Positions 19,743 through 27,706 of a stretch of DNA of 64,000 bases are shown here, one piece after another. A model generated the notes under the pieces. That model worked only from the letters and a program-made list of their open reading frames with translations, did no database searches and was not told where the DNA came from. Both the position numbers and the translations under genes were made by a program. The stretch spans positions 216,559 to 280,558 of the forward strand of contig NZ_LZIL01000035.1 of assembly GCF_001667075.1 (NCBI RefSeq), read 5' to 3'. Numbering within the stretch: position 1 is the stretch's first letter; the number at the start of each line of letters is the position of its first letter. This DNA is from Mycobacterium sp. 852014-52450_SCH5900713. Its GTDB lineage: Bacteria; Actinomycetota; Actinomycetes; Mycobacteriales; Mycobacteriaceae.

Positions 19743-19937
19743 GTGGAATCGATGTCCGGTATGCACTTTGGGATCTTTACGGTCGGCGACGTCACCGATG
19801 ATCCGACGACGGGCTACACACCCACCGAAGCCGAGCGCATCCGTGCCACGGTGGCGATCGCGAAGAAAGCCGAAGAGGTCGGTCTTGTCTACCCCTGGTT
19901 CGGCCAGGGCGGCCGCAGCGGCAAGGAACTCCGTTGA
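19743..19937 (+). pseudogene. Remnant of an LLM-class flavin-dependent oxidoreductase with an internal deletion
   Basis: The 64 codons start as an intact luciferase-like monooxygenase: MHFGIFTVGDVTDDPTTG, then TPTEAERIRATVAIAKKAEE. After EEVGL the sequence jumps in frame to VYPWFGQ, which in full-length members lies roughly 60-70 residues further on (the GNTGPVYPWFGQ region), and then ends at RSGKELR and a stop. About 300 C-terminal residues are absent. So this is a gene collapsed by at least two deletions rather than a small gene. Its stop overlaps the start of the NmrA gene, whose ribosome site (AAGGAACT) lies inside the remnant. Confidence 0.8.
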
Positions 19938-20794
19938 GAGCAACGTCTGGATCACCCTTCTTGGTGTTGGGCGCCACCGGTGGGCAGGGCGGCGCGGTTG
20001 CCAGCGCGTTGCTGGCCCTAGGAGCCCCGGTGCGCGCAATGGTGCGGCGTCCTGACGCGCCGTCGGTTCGTCGTCTGCATGAGCGCGGCGTCGAGATTGT
20101 CGTCGGCTCTCTCGATGACCACAATGCGCTTGGAGCGGCGGTGCGCGGCGTCGCAGGAGTATTCGCGCTGACCACTCCGTTCGACGCGGGGGTCGACGCC
20201 GAGCTGGCCCAGGGTCGTGCGATCGTCGGGGCGGCCATCGACGAGCAGGTGCCACACCTGGTCTTCAGTTCAGTCGCCGGAGCGGATCAGCACACCGGTG
20301 TGCCGCATTTCGAAAGCAAAGCGATCATCGAGGCGGAGCTGACCGCTAGCGGCGTGCCGTACACCATTGCTGCCCCCACCTACTTTTTCGACAACGCCCT
20401 CGGCGGAACCGACCGCATTCATGCCGGGGTGCTCGATCTGCCGCTGCCGCCCAATCGTCCGTTGCAGCAGTTGGCCCGCCCAGACTTGGCGGCGTTTGTC
20501 GCAAAGGTGCTAGGCAATCCGGAGCCGTACCTGGGGCAGCGCATCGAGCTGGCCGGCGACGCCGCCACGCCGGCGCAGATGGCCGACGTGCTCAGCGCGG
20601 CCTTGGGGCACAGCGTGCGACACGAACAGACCCCGCTCGACTCCATCGCCAATCCCGATATGCACGCGATGTGGCAGTTCCTCAACGGCCCCGGCTACCG
20701 CGTCGATATCGAGGCTCTGCACGCCGCGAACCCGGACATCCGGTGGCAGTCCTTCGCCGAGTGGGCGCGGCACGCCTTCGGGCCCCGAAGCTAA
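19934..20794 (+). CDS. NmrA-like NAD(P)-binding protein
   Basis: The 286-residue protein has an N-terminal Rossmann motif LVLGATGGQGGAVASALL and the NmrA/HSCARG pattern: VRAMVRRPDAPSVRRL, then FALTTPFDAGVDAELAQG and HLVFSSVAGAD. The normal SDR tyrosine-lysine pair is replaced by HFESK, as is common in NmrA-type redox sensors and some quinone reductases. The start is a TTG at 19934 preceded by AAGGAACT; no ATG or GTG lies close by in frame. It overlaps the monooxygenase remnant by four bases and leads with an 17-base gap into the SDR gene, so the two are probably one operon. Confidence 0.8.
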   Translation: MRATSGSPFLVLGATGGQGGAVASALLALGAPVRAMVRRPDAPSVRRLHERGVEIVVGSLDDHNALGAAVRGVAGVFALTTPFDAGVDAELAQGRAIVGAAIDEQVPHLVFSSVAGADQHTGVPHFESKAIIEAELTASGVPYTIAAPTYFFDNALGGTDRIHAGVLDLPLPPNRPLQQLARPDLAAFVAKVLGNPEPYLGQRIELAGDAATPAQMADVLSAALGHSVRHEQTPLDSIANPDMHAMWQFLNGPGYRVDIEALHAANPDIRWQSFAEWARHAFGPRS

Positions 20795-20811
20795 AGGAGG
20801 CGCGGACAGGA

Positions 20812-21552
20812 ATGAACGTTCTGGCGGGAAGGCGGGCACTGGTCACCGGTGGCTCGCGCGGGATCGGCGCGGCGATCGTTAAGCGGTTGGCCGCCGACGG
20901 CGTGATGGTGGGATTCACCTACGCAGCTTCGGCAACCGCGGCAGACACGCTGCGGGCGGAGGTGTCGGAACGGGGCGGCACGGCGGTGGCCATTCAGGCC
21001 GACAGCGCCGACGCGCAACAGGTCACCGACGCGGTCGATGCCACAGTGGCGGCCTTCGGCGGTTTGGACATCCTGGTGAACAACGCCGGGTTGAGTAAGT
21101 CCGGTGTCGCCGAATCCTTTGCGCTACAGGACTTCGATCGGATGCTGGCAGTCAATGTTCGGGGCGTATTCGTGGCCATCCAGCGGGCGATTCCCCACCT
21201 AGGTGCCGGTGGCCGCATCGTCACCACCGGCAGCATCTTCGCGGACCGCGTTCCACGTCCGGGCAGCGCCGTCTATGCCATGACCAAGGCCGCGCTCTCC
21301 GGGCTGACGCGCGGGCTGGCCCGCGAGCTGGGACCGCGCGGCATCACGGTCAATGTCATCCAGCCGGGGCCTACGGCAACCGACGCCAATCCCGATGCGG
21401 GCGAATTCGCCGATGCCATGCGGGAACTCACGGCGGTCGGTCACTACGGCCGCCCCGAGGACATCGCCAGCGCCGTGGCTTACCTGGTAAGCCCGGAGGC
21501 TCGCTTCATCACCGGCATTGCCTGGAACGTCGACGGCGGTTTCACCGCCTAA
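20812..21552 (+). CDS. Short-chain dehydrogenase/reductase (SDR), classical type
   Basis: A 246-residue classical SDR: cofactor motif TGGSRGIG, structural motif NNAG, catalytic Ser141 (TTGSIF), Tyr155 and Lys159 (YAMTK), and the C-terminal pattern DIASAVAYLVSPEA with GIAWNVDGGFTA. It is close to the FabG-like 3-oxoacyl reductase group; the arginine-containing SRG turn favours NADP(H). The ATG at 20812 follows AAAGGAGG. The substrate is unknown. Paired with NmrA it may belong to a small redox operon. Confidence 0.88.
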   Translation: MNVLAGRRALVTGGSRGIGAAIVKRLAADGVMVGFTYAASATAADTLRAEVSERGGTAVAIQADSADAQQVTDAVDATVAAFGGLDILVNNAGLSKSGVAESFALQDFDRMLAVNVRGVFVAIQRAIPHLGAGGRIVTTGSIFADRVPRPGSAVYAMTKAALSGLTRGLARELGPRGITVNVIQPGPTATDANPDAGEFADAMRELTAVGHYGRPEDIASAVAYLVSPEARFITGIAWNVDGGFTA

Positions 21553-21643
21553 CCAAGACTGTCCGATGCCGCTGCTCGGTACGCTCAACTCCCTGATCAG
21601 GGAGGGTCAGCCGAACGGGTTTAAAGCATCAATCGGAACACTG

Positions 21644-21752
21644 TCAGGCATCACCCGGAGACCAAATGTCAACGATGAGCCGACGTCCTACCCGGGTGTG
21701 AGTCCACCCGCATGAATCGAAAGTGTGACCCAAGGATTAGCAGCGCTTTTAC
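21644..21752. repeat. Decayed copy of the tRNA-Arg 3' part and its flank (left repeat)
   Basis: This segment aligns in the same orientation with 22780-22881. The first 13 bases CAGGCATCACCCG are identical, the flank continues with scattered substitutions through GACGTCC, and 21711-21752 matches the part of the tRNA-Arg gene from its 3' end to the anticodon stem (about 33 of 42 positions by eye, including GGATTAG). The remainder of the tRNA is missing, so this is not a functional gene. The two copies bracket the mycolic acid methyltransferase gene. It could be an attachment-site scar or the residue of a tandem duplication. Confidence 0.7.
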
Positions 21753-21835
21753 CTAGACGTTTTTGGGGAACGATCACTGTGACCACTGGAAAATCTTGGT
21801 CATCCGTATCCGCAGGGAAGTTAGGGGCGTTGTAG

Positions 21836-22762
21836 ATGTCCGCTCAAGGGAACGCTGGAAGCGCGCACCTGAAACCGCCGGTCGAGAAGGTCCGGTCGCA
21901 CTACGACAAGTCGAACGAGTTCTTCAAGCTCTGGCTCGACCCGTCGATGACCTACAGCTGCGCCTACTTCGACGAACATCCCGACCCGCAGAATCTGACC
22001 AAGACGCTGGAAGAGGCGCAGTACGCCAAGCGCAAGCTGGCCCTGGACAAGCTCAACCTCGAGCCCGGCATGACCCTGCTCGACATCGGCTGCGGCTGGG
22101 GTTCGACGATGCGGCACGCGGTGACCGAGTACGACGTCAACGTCATCGGCCTGACGCTCAGCGAGAACCAGTACGCACACGATGTGGAGAAGTTCAAAGA
22201 AATCGACAGTCCCCGCCGCATGGAGGTGCGGATCCAGGGCTGGGAGGAATTCCCCGACGAACCGATTGACCGGATCGTGTCGCTGGGCGCGTTCGAGCAC
22301 TTCGCCGACGGAGCGGGCGACGCGGGATACGAGCGTTACGCCGTCTTCTTCAAGAAGTTCTACGACCTGCTGCCCGACGACGGCCGGATGCTGCTGCACT
22401 CGATCGTGGTGCCCACCACCGAGGAGGTCAACGCGCTCGGCTTGAAGACGACGATGACCCTGCTGAGGTTCATCAGCTTCATCCTCAAGGAAATCTTCCC
22501 GGGCGGTAGGTTGCCCCAGGTTCACCAGATCGACCGGTACGCCACGGACGCGGGATTCAAGATCGAGCGCCATCACTTCATCGGCAAGAACTACGTTCCG
22601 ACGCTGAATACCTGGGCGGACGCTCTCGAGGCACACAAAGAAGAGGCGATCGCGTTGAAGGGGCAGGAGACCTACGACATCTACATGCACTACCTGCGGG
22701 GCTGCTCGGACCTCTTTCGGGACGGTTACACCAACGTTTGTCAGTTCACGATGGTCAAGTAG
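21836..22762 (+). CDS. Cyclopropane mycolic acid synthase family methyltransferase
   Basis: The 308-residue SAM-dependent methyltransferase resembles the CmaA/MmaA/UmaA group: N-terminal [23 protein letters not shown]-binding [10 protein letters not shown] (Asp83 to Gly89), [10 protein letters not shown], and the C-terminal [19 protein letters not shown]. These enzymes add a methylene or methyl group from SAM to double bonds of fatty acids on ACP or to meromycolate chains. Which position or product applies cannot be decided here. No partner gene is adjacent; it stands alone between two repeats related to tRNA-Arg, and lies at the right end of the accessory block. Confidence 0.88.
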   Translation: MSAQGNAGSAHLKPPVEKVRSHYDKSNEFFKLWLDPSMTYSCAYFDEHPDPQNLTKTLEEAQYAKRKLALDKLNLEPGMTLLDIGCGWGSTMRHAVTEYDVNVIGLTLSENQYAHDVEKFKEIDSPRRMEVRIQGWEEFPDEPIDRIVSLGAFEHFADGAGDAGYERYAVFFKKFYDLLPDDGRMLLHSIVVPTTEEVNALGLKTTMTLLRFISFILKEIFPGGRLPQVHQIDRYATDAGFKIERHHFIGKNYVPTLNTWADALEAHKEEAIALKGQETYDIYMHYLRGCSDLFRDGYTNVCQFTMVK

Positions 22763-22779
22763 TCGGCTGTTAGGGGTCA

Positions 22780-22881
22780 CCAGGCATCACCCGAAGCCGA
22801 AACGTCAAGCATCAACTGACGTCCGACGTCAAACTTGGTGCCCCCGGCACGACTCGAACGTGCGACCTAGGGATTAGAAGG
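22780..22881. repeat. Right copy of the direct repeat (3' part of tRNA-Arg plus flank)
   Basis: This is the intact partner of the repeat at 21644-21752. It begins with CAGGCATCACCCG, 17 bases after the methyltransferase stop, and runs into the 3' half of the functional minus-strand tRNA-Arg up to the anticodon. The similarity ends near the anticodon loop (GGATTAGAAGG), a common boundary for integration into tRNA genes. No integrase gene is left in the window. Confidence 0.68.
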
Positions 22882-22912
22882 CCCTTGCTCTATCCACCTG
22901 AGCTACGGAGGC
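22836..22912 (-). tRNA. tRNA-Arg (anticodon TCT)
   Basis: Read on the minus strand from 22912: the acceptor arm GCCTCCG pairs with CGGGGGC (one T-G pair), the D arm holds AGCTCAGGTGGATAGAGC, the anticodon loop is CTTCTAA with anticodon TCT, and the T arm contains GTTCGAGTC. The discriminator is A and the CCA end is encoded (complement of 22836-22838). The gene is divergent from lipQ and marks the right border of the accessory block. Confidence 0.97.
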
Positions 22913-22924
22913 AATGTGCAGGTC

Positions 22925-22930
22925 AGTCTA
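22925..22930 (-). promoter_or_regulatory. Possible -10 element of tRNA-Arg
   Basis: TAGACT on the minus strand (complement of 22925-22930) fits the mycobacterial TANNNT -10 pattern and lies 12 bases upstream of the tRNA 5' end, which suits a short tRNA leader. No good -35 is seen at the expected distance. Confidence 0.35.
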
Positions 22931-23099
22931 TTCCAACGGCGTGTCGCGAGACGACTCGCCGCCGCGACGCGCGCGAAAAGCGTTCCCGCGCCACGGTTAT
23001 CGGTTATGGTTGGGACCCTCGACACACGTGCAACACCGGCCGGTAACCGGCCGTTTACCGCAACGAGGCGTGTGCAGATCGTCGAGGGGTGGCGTTGCT

Positions 23100-24347
23100 A
23101 TGAGCGTGACCACGCACCTGACTTCACGGTGCTCATGGGCTGGTACCCAGGCAGGACGCCTGGCGGCCGACGCGATGGATGCTTACCGGGCCGGCACGCT
23201 GTTGCTGCGCGGCTCGCCGTTCGCGCTGGGTTGCCTCGTGGGCTGGCTTTCGACGGAGTTTCCACCGCACGTGCTGACCGGGCATGCGCTGTCGCGGGTC
23301 GCGCACCCGTCCATCGGCCGCGTCGGCACATCCTGGGCCGCGCAGCGGGCGGATAGGGCGTTGACCGCCGCGCTCGAGGAGTCGTTCGGTCCAGACTTCC
23401 GCGAGCAGGTGTGCCACCCGAGCAGCATCAAGCCGGCCTGCGCGCCGCGCAGCGGCATGTTGAACAGGCCAGGGCCGCATCGCCGGTACGCGGCGCAGAC
23501 GTCAAACATCTCCTACGGTCCGGGTGGGCGGGACAACCTGCTCGACATCTGGCGCCGCCATGACCTGGCGCCGGGGCGGCGGGCGCCAGTGCTGATCCAG
23601 GTCCCCGGCGGGGCGTGGACCGTCGGCGACAAACGAGTGCAGGCCTACACCCTGATGAGCCGCATGGCCGAACTCGGCTGGATCTGCGTCTCGATCAACT
23701 ACTGCAAGAGCCCACGTTCGACGTTTCCCGCGCACCTCATCGACGTGAAGAGGGCGATCGCGTGGGTCCGCCAAAACATTGCCGACTACGGGGGCGATCC
23801 CGACTTCATCGCGATTACCGGCGGCTCGGCCGGCGGACACCTGGCATCCCTGGCCGCGCTCACCCCGAACGACCCGGCGTTCCAACCCGGATTCGAAGAC
23901 GCCGACACGACGGTTCAGGCCGTCGCGCCCTATTACGGCGTGTACGACTTCACCGATTTCGAGAACATGCACGACTTGATGCTGCCGTTCCTGGAGCAGT
24001 TCGTGGTGAAGGCCCGCTACGCCGACAAGCCCGAGCGGTTCAGGGCGGCGTCACCGGTTACCTACGTGCACAGCGACGCGCCGCCTTTCTTCGTGCTGCA
24101 CGGCGAGAAGGACGAGTTGGTTCCCAGTGGCCAGGCCCGGGGCTTCTGCGCGGCGTTGCGCGCGGCCGGCGCTGCCACGGTGGCCCACGCGGAGCTCACC
24201 AATGCGCACCACGCGTTCGACATCCTGTCCACGGTTCGATCGCGGCTGGCCGCCGACGCCGTCGCCGATTTCTTGGGTGTCATCTACGGCCGGCGCGTCA
24301 GCTCCCTGCTGGACTTGGACCAGCTGGCAGCCACGTCGGCCAGCTGA
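23100..24347 (+). CDS. lipQ: Alpha/beta-hydrolase, carboxylesterase LipQ-like
   Basis: The 415-residue protein starts at the ATG after GAGGGGTGGCG; an open frame extends up to the tRNA but carries nothing recognisable. The C-terminal two thirds are a hormone-sensitive-lipase-like alpha/beta hydrolase: the nucleophile is Ser243 in GGSAGGHL, the acid lies near HGEKDELVPSGQ, and the histidine in NAHHAFD. The oxyanion motif is PGGAW rather than HGGGW. The first 130 residues (TLLLRGSPFALGCLVGWLS) include a hydrophobic segment that may bind membrane. It would cleave short acyl esters. The position next to the WS/DGAT gene matches lipQ of M. tuberculosis. Confidence 0.85.
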   Translation: MSVTTHLTSRCSWAGTQAGRLAADAMDAYRAGTLLLRGSPFALGCLVGWLSTEFPPHVLTGHALSRVAHPSIGRVGTSWAAQRADRALTAALEESFGPDFREQVCHPSSIKPACAPRSGMLNRPGPHRRYAAQTSNISYGPGGRDNLLDIWRRHDLAPGRRAPVLIQVPGGAWTVGDKRVQAYTLMSRMAELGWICVSINYCKSPRSTFPAHLIDVKRAIAWVRQNIADYGGDPDFIAITGGSAGGHLASLAALTPNDPAFQPGFEDADTTVQAVAPYYGVYDFTDFENMHDLMLPFLEQFVVKARYADKPERFRAASPVTYVHSDAPPFFVLHGEKDELVPSGQARGFCAALRAAGAATVAHAELTNAHHAFDILSTVRSRLAADAVADFLGVIYGRRVSSLLDLDQLAATSAS

Positions 24348-24497
24348 GCCCGGGCCCTCGGTCACCGGCGCGGCGGTCCGACCGCTCCTTTCACCAGCGC
24401 GGCAACCCGACTAGCGTTGTGTTGGCTATGGGGTTGGCGGGGCCGAGGCAGGAGGCTTGATCGACGGTGACAGGGCTGGCGCGTCGGGCGGAGGACC

Positions 24498-25967
24498 ATG
24501 ACTGAGTCCGTCGAGGTCGTGAAATTGTCCGACCAACTTGGACCGGTCGACTATCTGATGCATCGTGGTGAAGCGAATCCCCGGACTCGGTCGGGGATCA
24601 TGGCGCTGGAACTTCTCGACACCACGCCGGACTGGGATAAGTTCCTGACCCGATTCGAGAACGCTTCCCGGCGGGTGTTGCGGCTGCGCCAGAAGGTTGT
24701 CGTGCCGACCCTGCCGACCGCGTCGCCGCGCTGGGTGGTGGATCCCGATTTCAACCTCGAGTTCCACGTGCGCCGGATGCGGGTGGCCGAACCCGGCACA
24801 CTGCGCGACGTCTTCAACCTCGCCGAGGTGATCCTGCAGTCGCCCATGGACATCTCCCGTCCGCTGTGGACGGCCACCCTGGTGGAGGGCCTGGCCGACG
24901 GCAAAGCCGCCACGCTGCTGCACGTCAGCCATGCGGTCACCGACGGCGTCGGCGGTGTGCAGATGTTCGCGGAGATCTACGACCTGGAGCGCGACCCGCC
25001 TTCCAAGCCGACGCCCCCGCTGCCCATCCCGCAGGACCTCACACCCAATGACCTGATGCGGCAAGGCATTAACCACTTGCCCACCGCCGTGGTCGGCGGT
25101 GTCGTGAGCGCGGTGTCCGGGGCGGTGTCGGCTGCCGGACGGGCCGTCCTGGAGCCGGGGTCCACCGTGTCCGGAGTCGTGAGTTACGCGCTCTCGGGCA
25201 TGCGGGTGCTCAATCGGGCGGCCGAGCCGTCGCCGCTGTTGCGGCGCCGCAGCCTGGCCACCCGCACCGAAGCGATCGACATCCCGCTCTCCGACTTGCA
25301 CCGGGCGGCCAAGGCCGGCGGGGGCTCGATCAACGACGCCTACCTCGCCGGCCTCTGCGGAGCCCTGCGGCGCTATCACGAGGCGCTCGGAGTGCCGATC
25401 AGCACGCTGCCGATGGCGGTACCGGTGAACCTGCGGGCCGAGGCCGACACGGCCGGCGGCAACAGGTTCACCGGGGTCAACCTGGCCGCGCCCGTGGGTA
25501 CCGTCGACCCGGTCTCGCGGATGAAGAAGATCCGCGCGCAGATGACGCAGCGCCGCGACGAGCCCGCGATGAACATCATCGGTTCGGTCGCGCCACTGCT
25601 GAGCATCCTGCCTACGGCGGTGCTCGAGGGCATCACAGGCTCGGTGATCGGCTCCGACGTGCAGGCCAGCAACGTCCCGGTGTACCCGGGAGATACCTAC
25701 ATCGCCGGCGCGAAGGTGTTGCGGCAGTACGGGATCGGTCCATTACCGGGGGTGGCGATGATGGTGGTGCTGATCTCGCGGGGCGGGTGGTGCACCATCA
25801 CCGTGCGCTACGACAGGGCATCGGTGCGCAACGAGCCACTGTTCGCTCAATGCCTGCTGGAGGGCTTCGACGAAATTCTGGCGCTGGCCGGGGAGGGGGC
25901 GCCCCACGCGGTGCCGGCCTCGTTCACCGAACCGGCGACTTCGGCACGGACGGCGTCGGGCTCATGA
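24498..25967 (+). CDS. Wax ester synthase/diacylglycerol acyltransferase (WS/DGAT) family protein
   Basis: The 489-residue protein is of the mycobacterial Tgs family, equivalent to Rv2484c. The catalytic motif HHxxxDG appears as SHAVTDG (Ser144, His145, Asp149, Gly150), so the second, catalytic histidine is kept but the first is serine. Later family segments are NDAYLAGLCGALRRY and a C-terminal YGIGPLPGVAMMVV. The family makes triacylglycerol or wax esters from acyl-CoA and diacylglycerol or alcohols at the inner membrane. Its stop overlaps the plsC start (ATGA), placing it with the phospholipid acyltransferases; a structural or non-classical role is possible given the motif change. Confidence 0.9.
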   Translation: MTESVEVVKLSDQLGPVDYLMHRGEANPRTRSGIMALELLDTTPDWDKFLTRFENASRRVLRLRQKVVVPTLPTASPRWVVDPDFNLEFHVRRMRVAEPGTLRDVFNLAEVILQSPMDISRPLWTATLVEGLADGKAATLLHVSHAVTDGVGGVQMFAEIYDLERDPPSKPTPPLPIPQDLTPNDLMRQGINHLPTAVVGGVVSAVSGAVSAAGRAVLEPGSTVSGVVSYALSGMRVLNRAAEPSPLLRRRSLATRTEAIDIPLSDLHRAAKAGGGSINDAYLAGLCGALRRYHEALGVPISTLPMAVPVNLRAEADTAGGNRFTGVNLAAPVGTVDPVSRMKKIRAQMTQRRDEPAMNIIGSVAPLLSILPTAVLEGITGSVIGSDVQASNVPVYPGDTYIAGAKVLRQYGIGPLPGVAMMVVLISRGGWCTITVRYDRASVRNEPLFAQCLLEGFDEILALAGEGAPHAVPASFTEPATSARTASGS

Positions 25968-27706
25968 GCACCACGAAAGACCAGGGAAACGAGCGCGGGA
26001 CACCCGGGACGGACATGCGTCTGCCGGGCTCGGTCGCCGAAATCATGGCCAGCCCACCGGGTCCGAAGATCGGGGCGTTCTTCGACCTCGACGGGACGCT
26101 GGTGGCCGGCTTCACGGCGGTGATTCTCACCCAGGAGCGGCTGCTGCGCCGTGACATGGGCGTGGGAGAGCTGCTCGGCATGGTCCAGGCCGGCCTGAGC
26201 CACACGCTCGGGCGGATCGAGTTCGAGGACCTCATCGGCAAGGCCGCCGCCGCGTTGGCCGGCCGCTTGCTGGACGACCTGGAGGAGATCGGCGAGCGGC
26301 TGTTCGTGCAGCGAATCGAGTCGCGGATCTACCCCGAGATGCGCGAGCTGGTGCGGGCGCACGTCGCTCGCGGGCACACCGTGGTGCTCAGCTCGTCGGC
26401 GCTGACCATCCAGGTCAACCCGGTGGCGCGGTTCCTCGGCATCTCGAACATGCTCACCAATAAGTTCGAGACCACGGAAGACGGGATGCTCACCGGCGGC
26501 GTGCAGAAGCCGATCTTGTGGGGGCCCGGCAAAGCCGCTGCGGTGCAACGGTTTGCGGCCGAGAACGGCATCGACCTGAAGGACAGTTACTTCTACGCCG
26601 ACGGGGACGAGGACGTCGCCCTGATGTACCTGGTCGGCAACCCGCGCCCGACCAATCCCGAGGGCAAGATGGCCGCCGTGGCCAAACGCCGCGGCTGGCC
26701 GATCCTGCGTTTCAGCAGCCGCGGTCCGGTGGGCCTGCGCCGGCAGATCCGCACCCTCGCCGGCTTCGGCTCGATGTTCCCCGTCGCCGCCGGCGCCGTG
26801 GGCATCGGCGTGCTGACCCGCAACCGGCGGCGCGGGGTCAACTTCTTCACCTCGACCTTCTCCCAGCTGTCGCTGGCGATCGCCGGGGTGCAGCTCAACG
26901 TCATCGGTCAGGAGAACCTGACCGCGCAGCGACCGGCGGTGTTTATCTTCAATCACCGCAACCAAGTTGACCCGGTCATCGCCGGCGCGCTGGTGCGCGA
27001 CAATTGGATCGGCGTGGGGAAGAAGGAGCTGAAGAAAGACCCGATCATGGGCACGCTCGGCAAGCTGCTCGACGGCGTCTTCATCGACCGGGACGACCCC
27101 GTCGCCGCGGTGGAGACGATGCACGAGATCGAAGACCGGGCGCGGAGGGGACTGTCGATCGTGATCGCCCCGGAAGGCACCCGCGTCGACACCACCGAAG
27201 TCGGGCCCTTCAAGAAGGGGCCGTTCCGCCTGGCCATGGCGGCCGGTATCCCGATCGTTCCGATCGTGATCCGCAACGCGGAAATCGTCGCCGCCCGCAA
27301 CTCCACCGTAGTCAATCCCGGTACCGTGGATGTCGCCGTCTTTCCGCCGATCTCGGTGCAGGACTGGACCGTCGAGAACCTGCCGGAGCGCATCGCCGAG
27401 GTTCGACAGCTATATCTGGACACGCTGGCCAACTGGCCGATCGACGAGCTGCCGCAGGTCGACCTGTATGCCGAGAAGAAGGCGGCGACGAAGGCCAAGA
27501 CCCCCGCGAAAAAGACTGCGGCTAAGGCGGTCTCGAAGGCACCGGCAAAGAAGGCCGCCTCCCGGAAGGCCGCCTCGAAAGCCAAGCCCGCCAAGGCGAA
27601 TCCGCACGAGTCGCAGGCCGCCCTCAAAGACGGTGAGGCACACCGGCCCGCCGAGGCGACCGCCAGCACGGAGCCGCCGGAATCCGCGCCCGAAGGGCGG
27701 CCGTGA
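25964..27706 (+). CDS. plsC: Bifunctional HAD phosphatase (SerB-like) / 1-acylglycerol-3-phosphate acyltransferase PlsC
   Basis: The 580-residue protein fuses two enzymes. The N-terminal half is a HAD hydrolase with the nucleophile motif DLDGTLV (Asp41, Asp43) and [13 protein letters not shown]; the second half is a PlsC-type acyltransferase with NHRNQVD (His331, Asp336) and APEGTR. The tail of about 90 residues is lysine/alanine-rich ([18 protein letters not shown]) and looks like the C-terminus of the nucleoid protein HupB. It acylates lysophosphatidate, and the HAD part could dephosphorylate the product to diacylglycerol for the preceding WS/DGAT. ATG and GTG overlaps couple it to both neighbours. 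Confidence 0.93.
   Translation: MSTTKDQGNERGTPGTDMRLPGSVAEIMASPPGPKIGAFFDLDGTLVAGFTAVILTQERLLRRDMGVGELLGMVQAGLSHTLGRIEFEDLIGKAAAALAGRLLDDLEEIGERLFVQRIESRIYPEMRELVRAHVARGHTVVLSSSALTIQVNPVARFLGISNMLTNKFETTEDGMLTGGVQKPILWGPGKAAAVQRFAAENGIDLKDSYFYADGDEDVALMYLVGNPRPTNPEGKMAAVAKRRGWPILRFSSRGPVGLRRQIRTLAGFGSMFPVAAGAVGIGVLTRNRRRGVNFFTSTFSQLSLAIAGVQLNVIGQENLTAQRPAVFIFNHRNQVDPVIAGALVRDNWIGVGKKELKKDPIMGTLGKLLDGVFIDRDDPVAAVETMHEIEDRARRGLSIVIAPEGTRVDTTEVGPFKKGPFRLAMAAGIPIVPIVIRNAEIVAARNSTVVNPGTVDVAVFPPISVQDWTVENLPERIAEVRQLYLDTLANWPIDELPQVDLYAEKKAATKAKTPAKKTAAKAVSKAPAKKAASRKAASKAKPAKANPHESQAALKDGEAHRPAEATASTEPPESAPEGRP

Noticed and set aside
21553..22912. Prophage or integrative element with its integrase
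   Set aside because: The tRNA-Arg repeats suggest past integration, but no integrase, recombination directionality factor or phage structural gene is present between or near them.
22914..23099. N-terminal extension of lipQ starting next to the tRNA gene
   Set aside because: The frame is open, but the 62 extra residues are Arg-rich and unlike a hydrolase, and a good ribosome site precedes the ATG at 23100.
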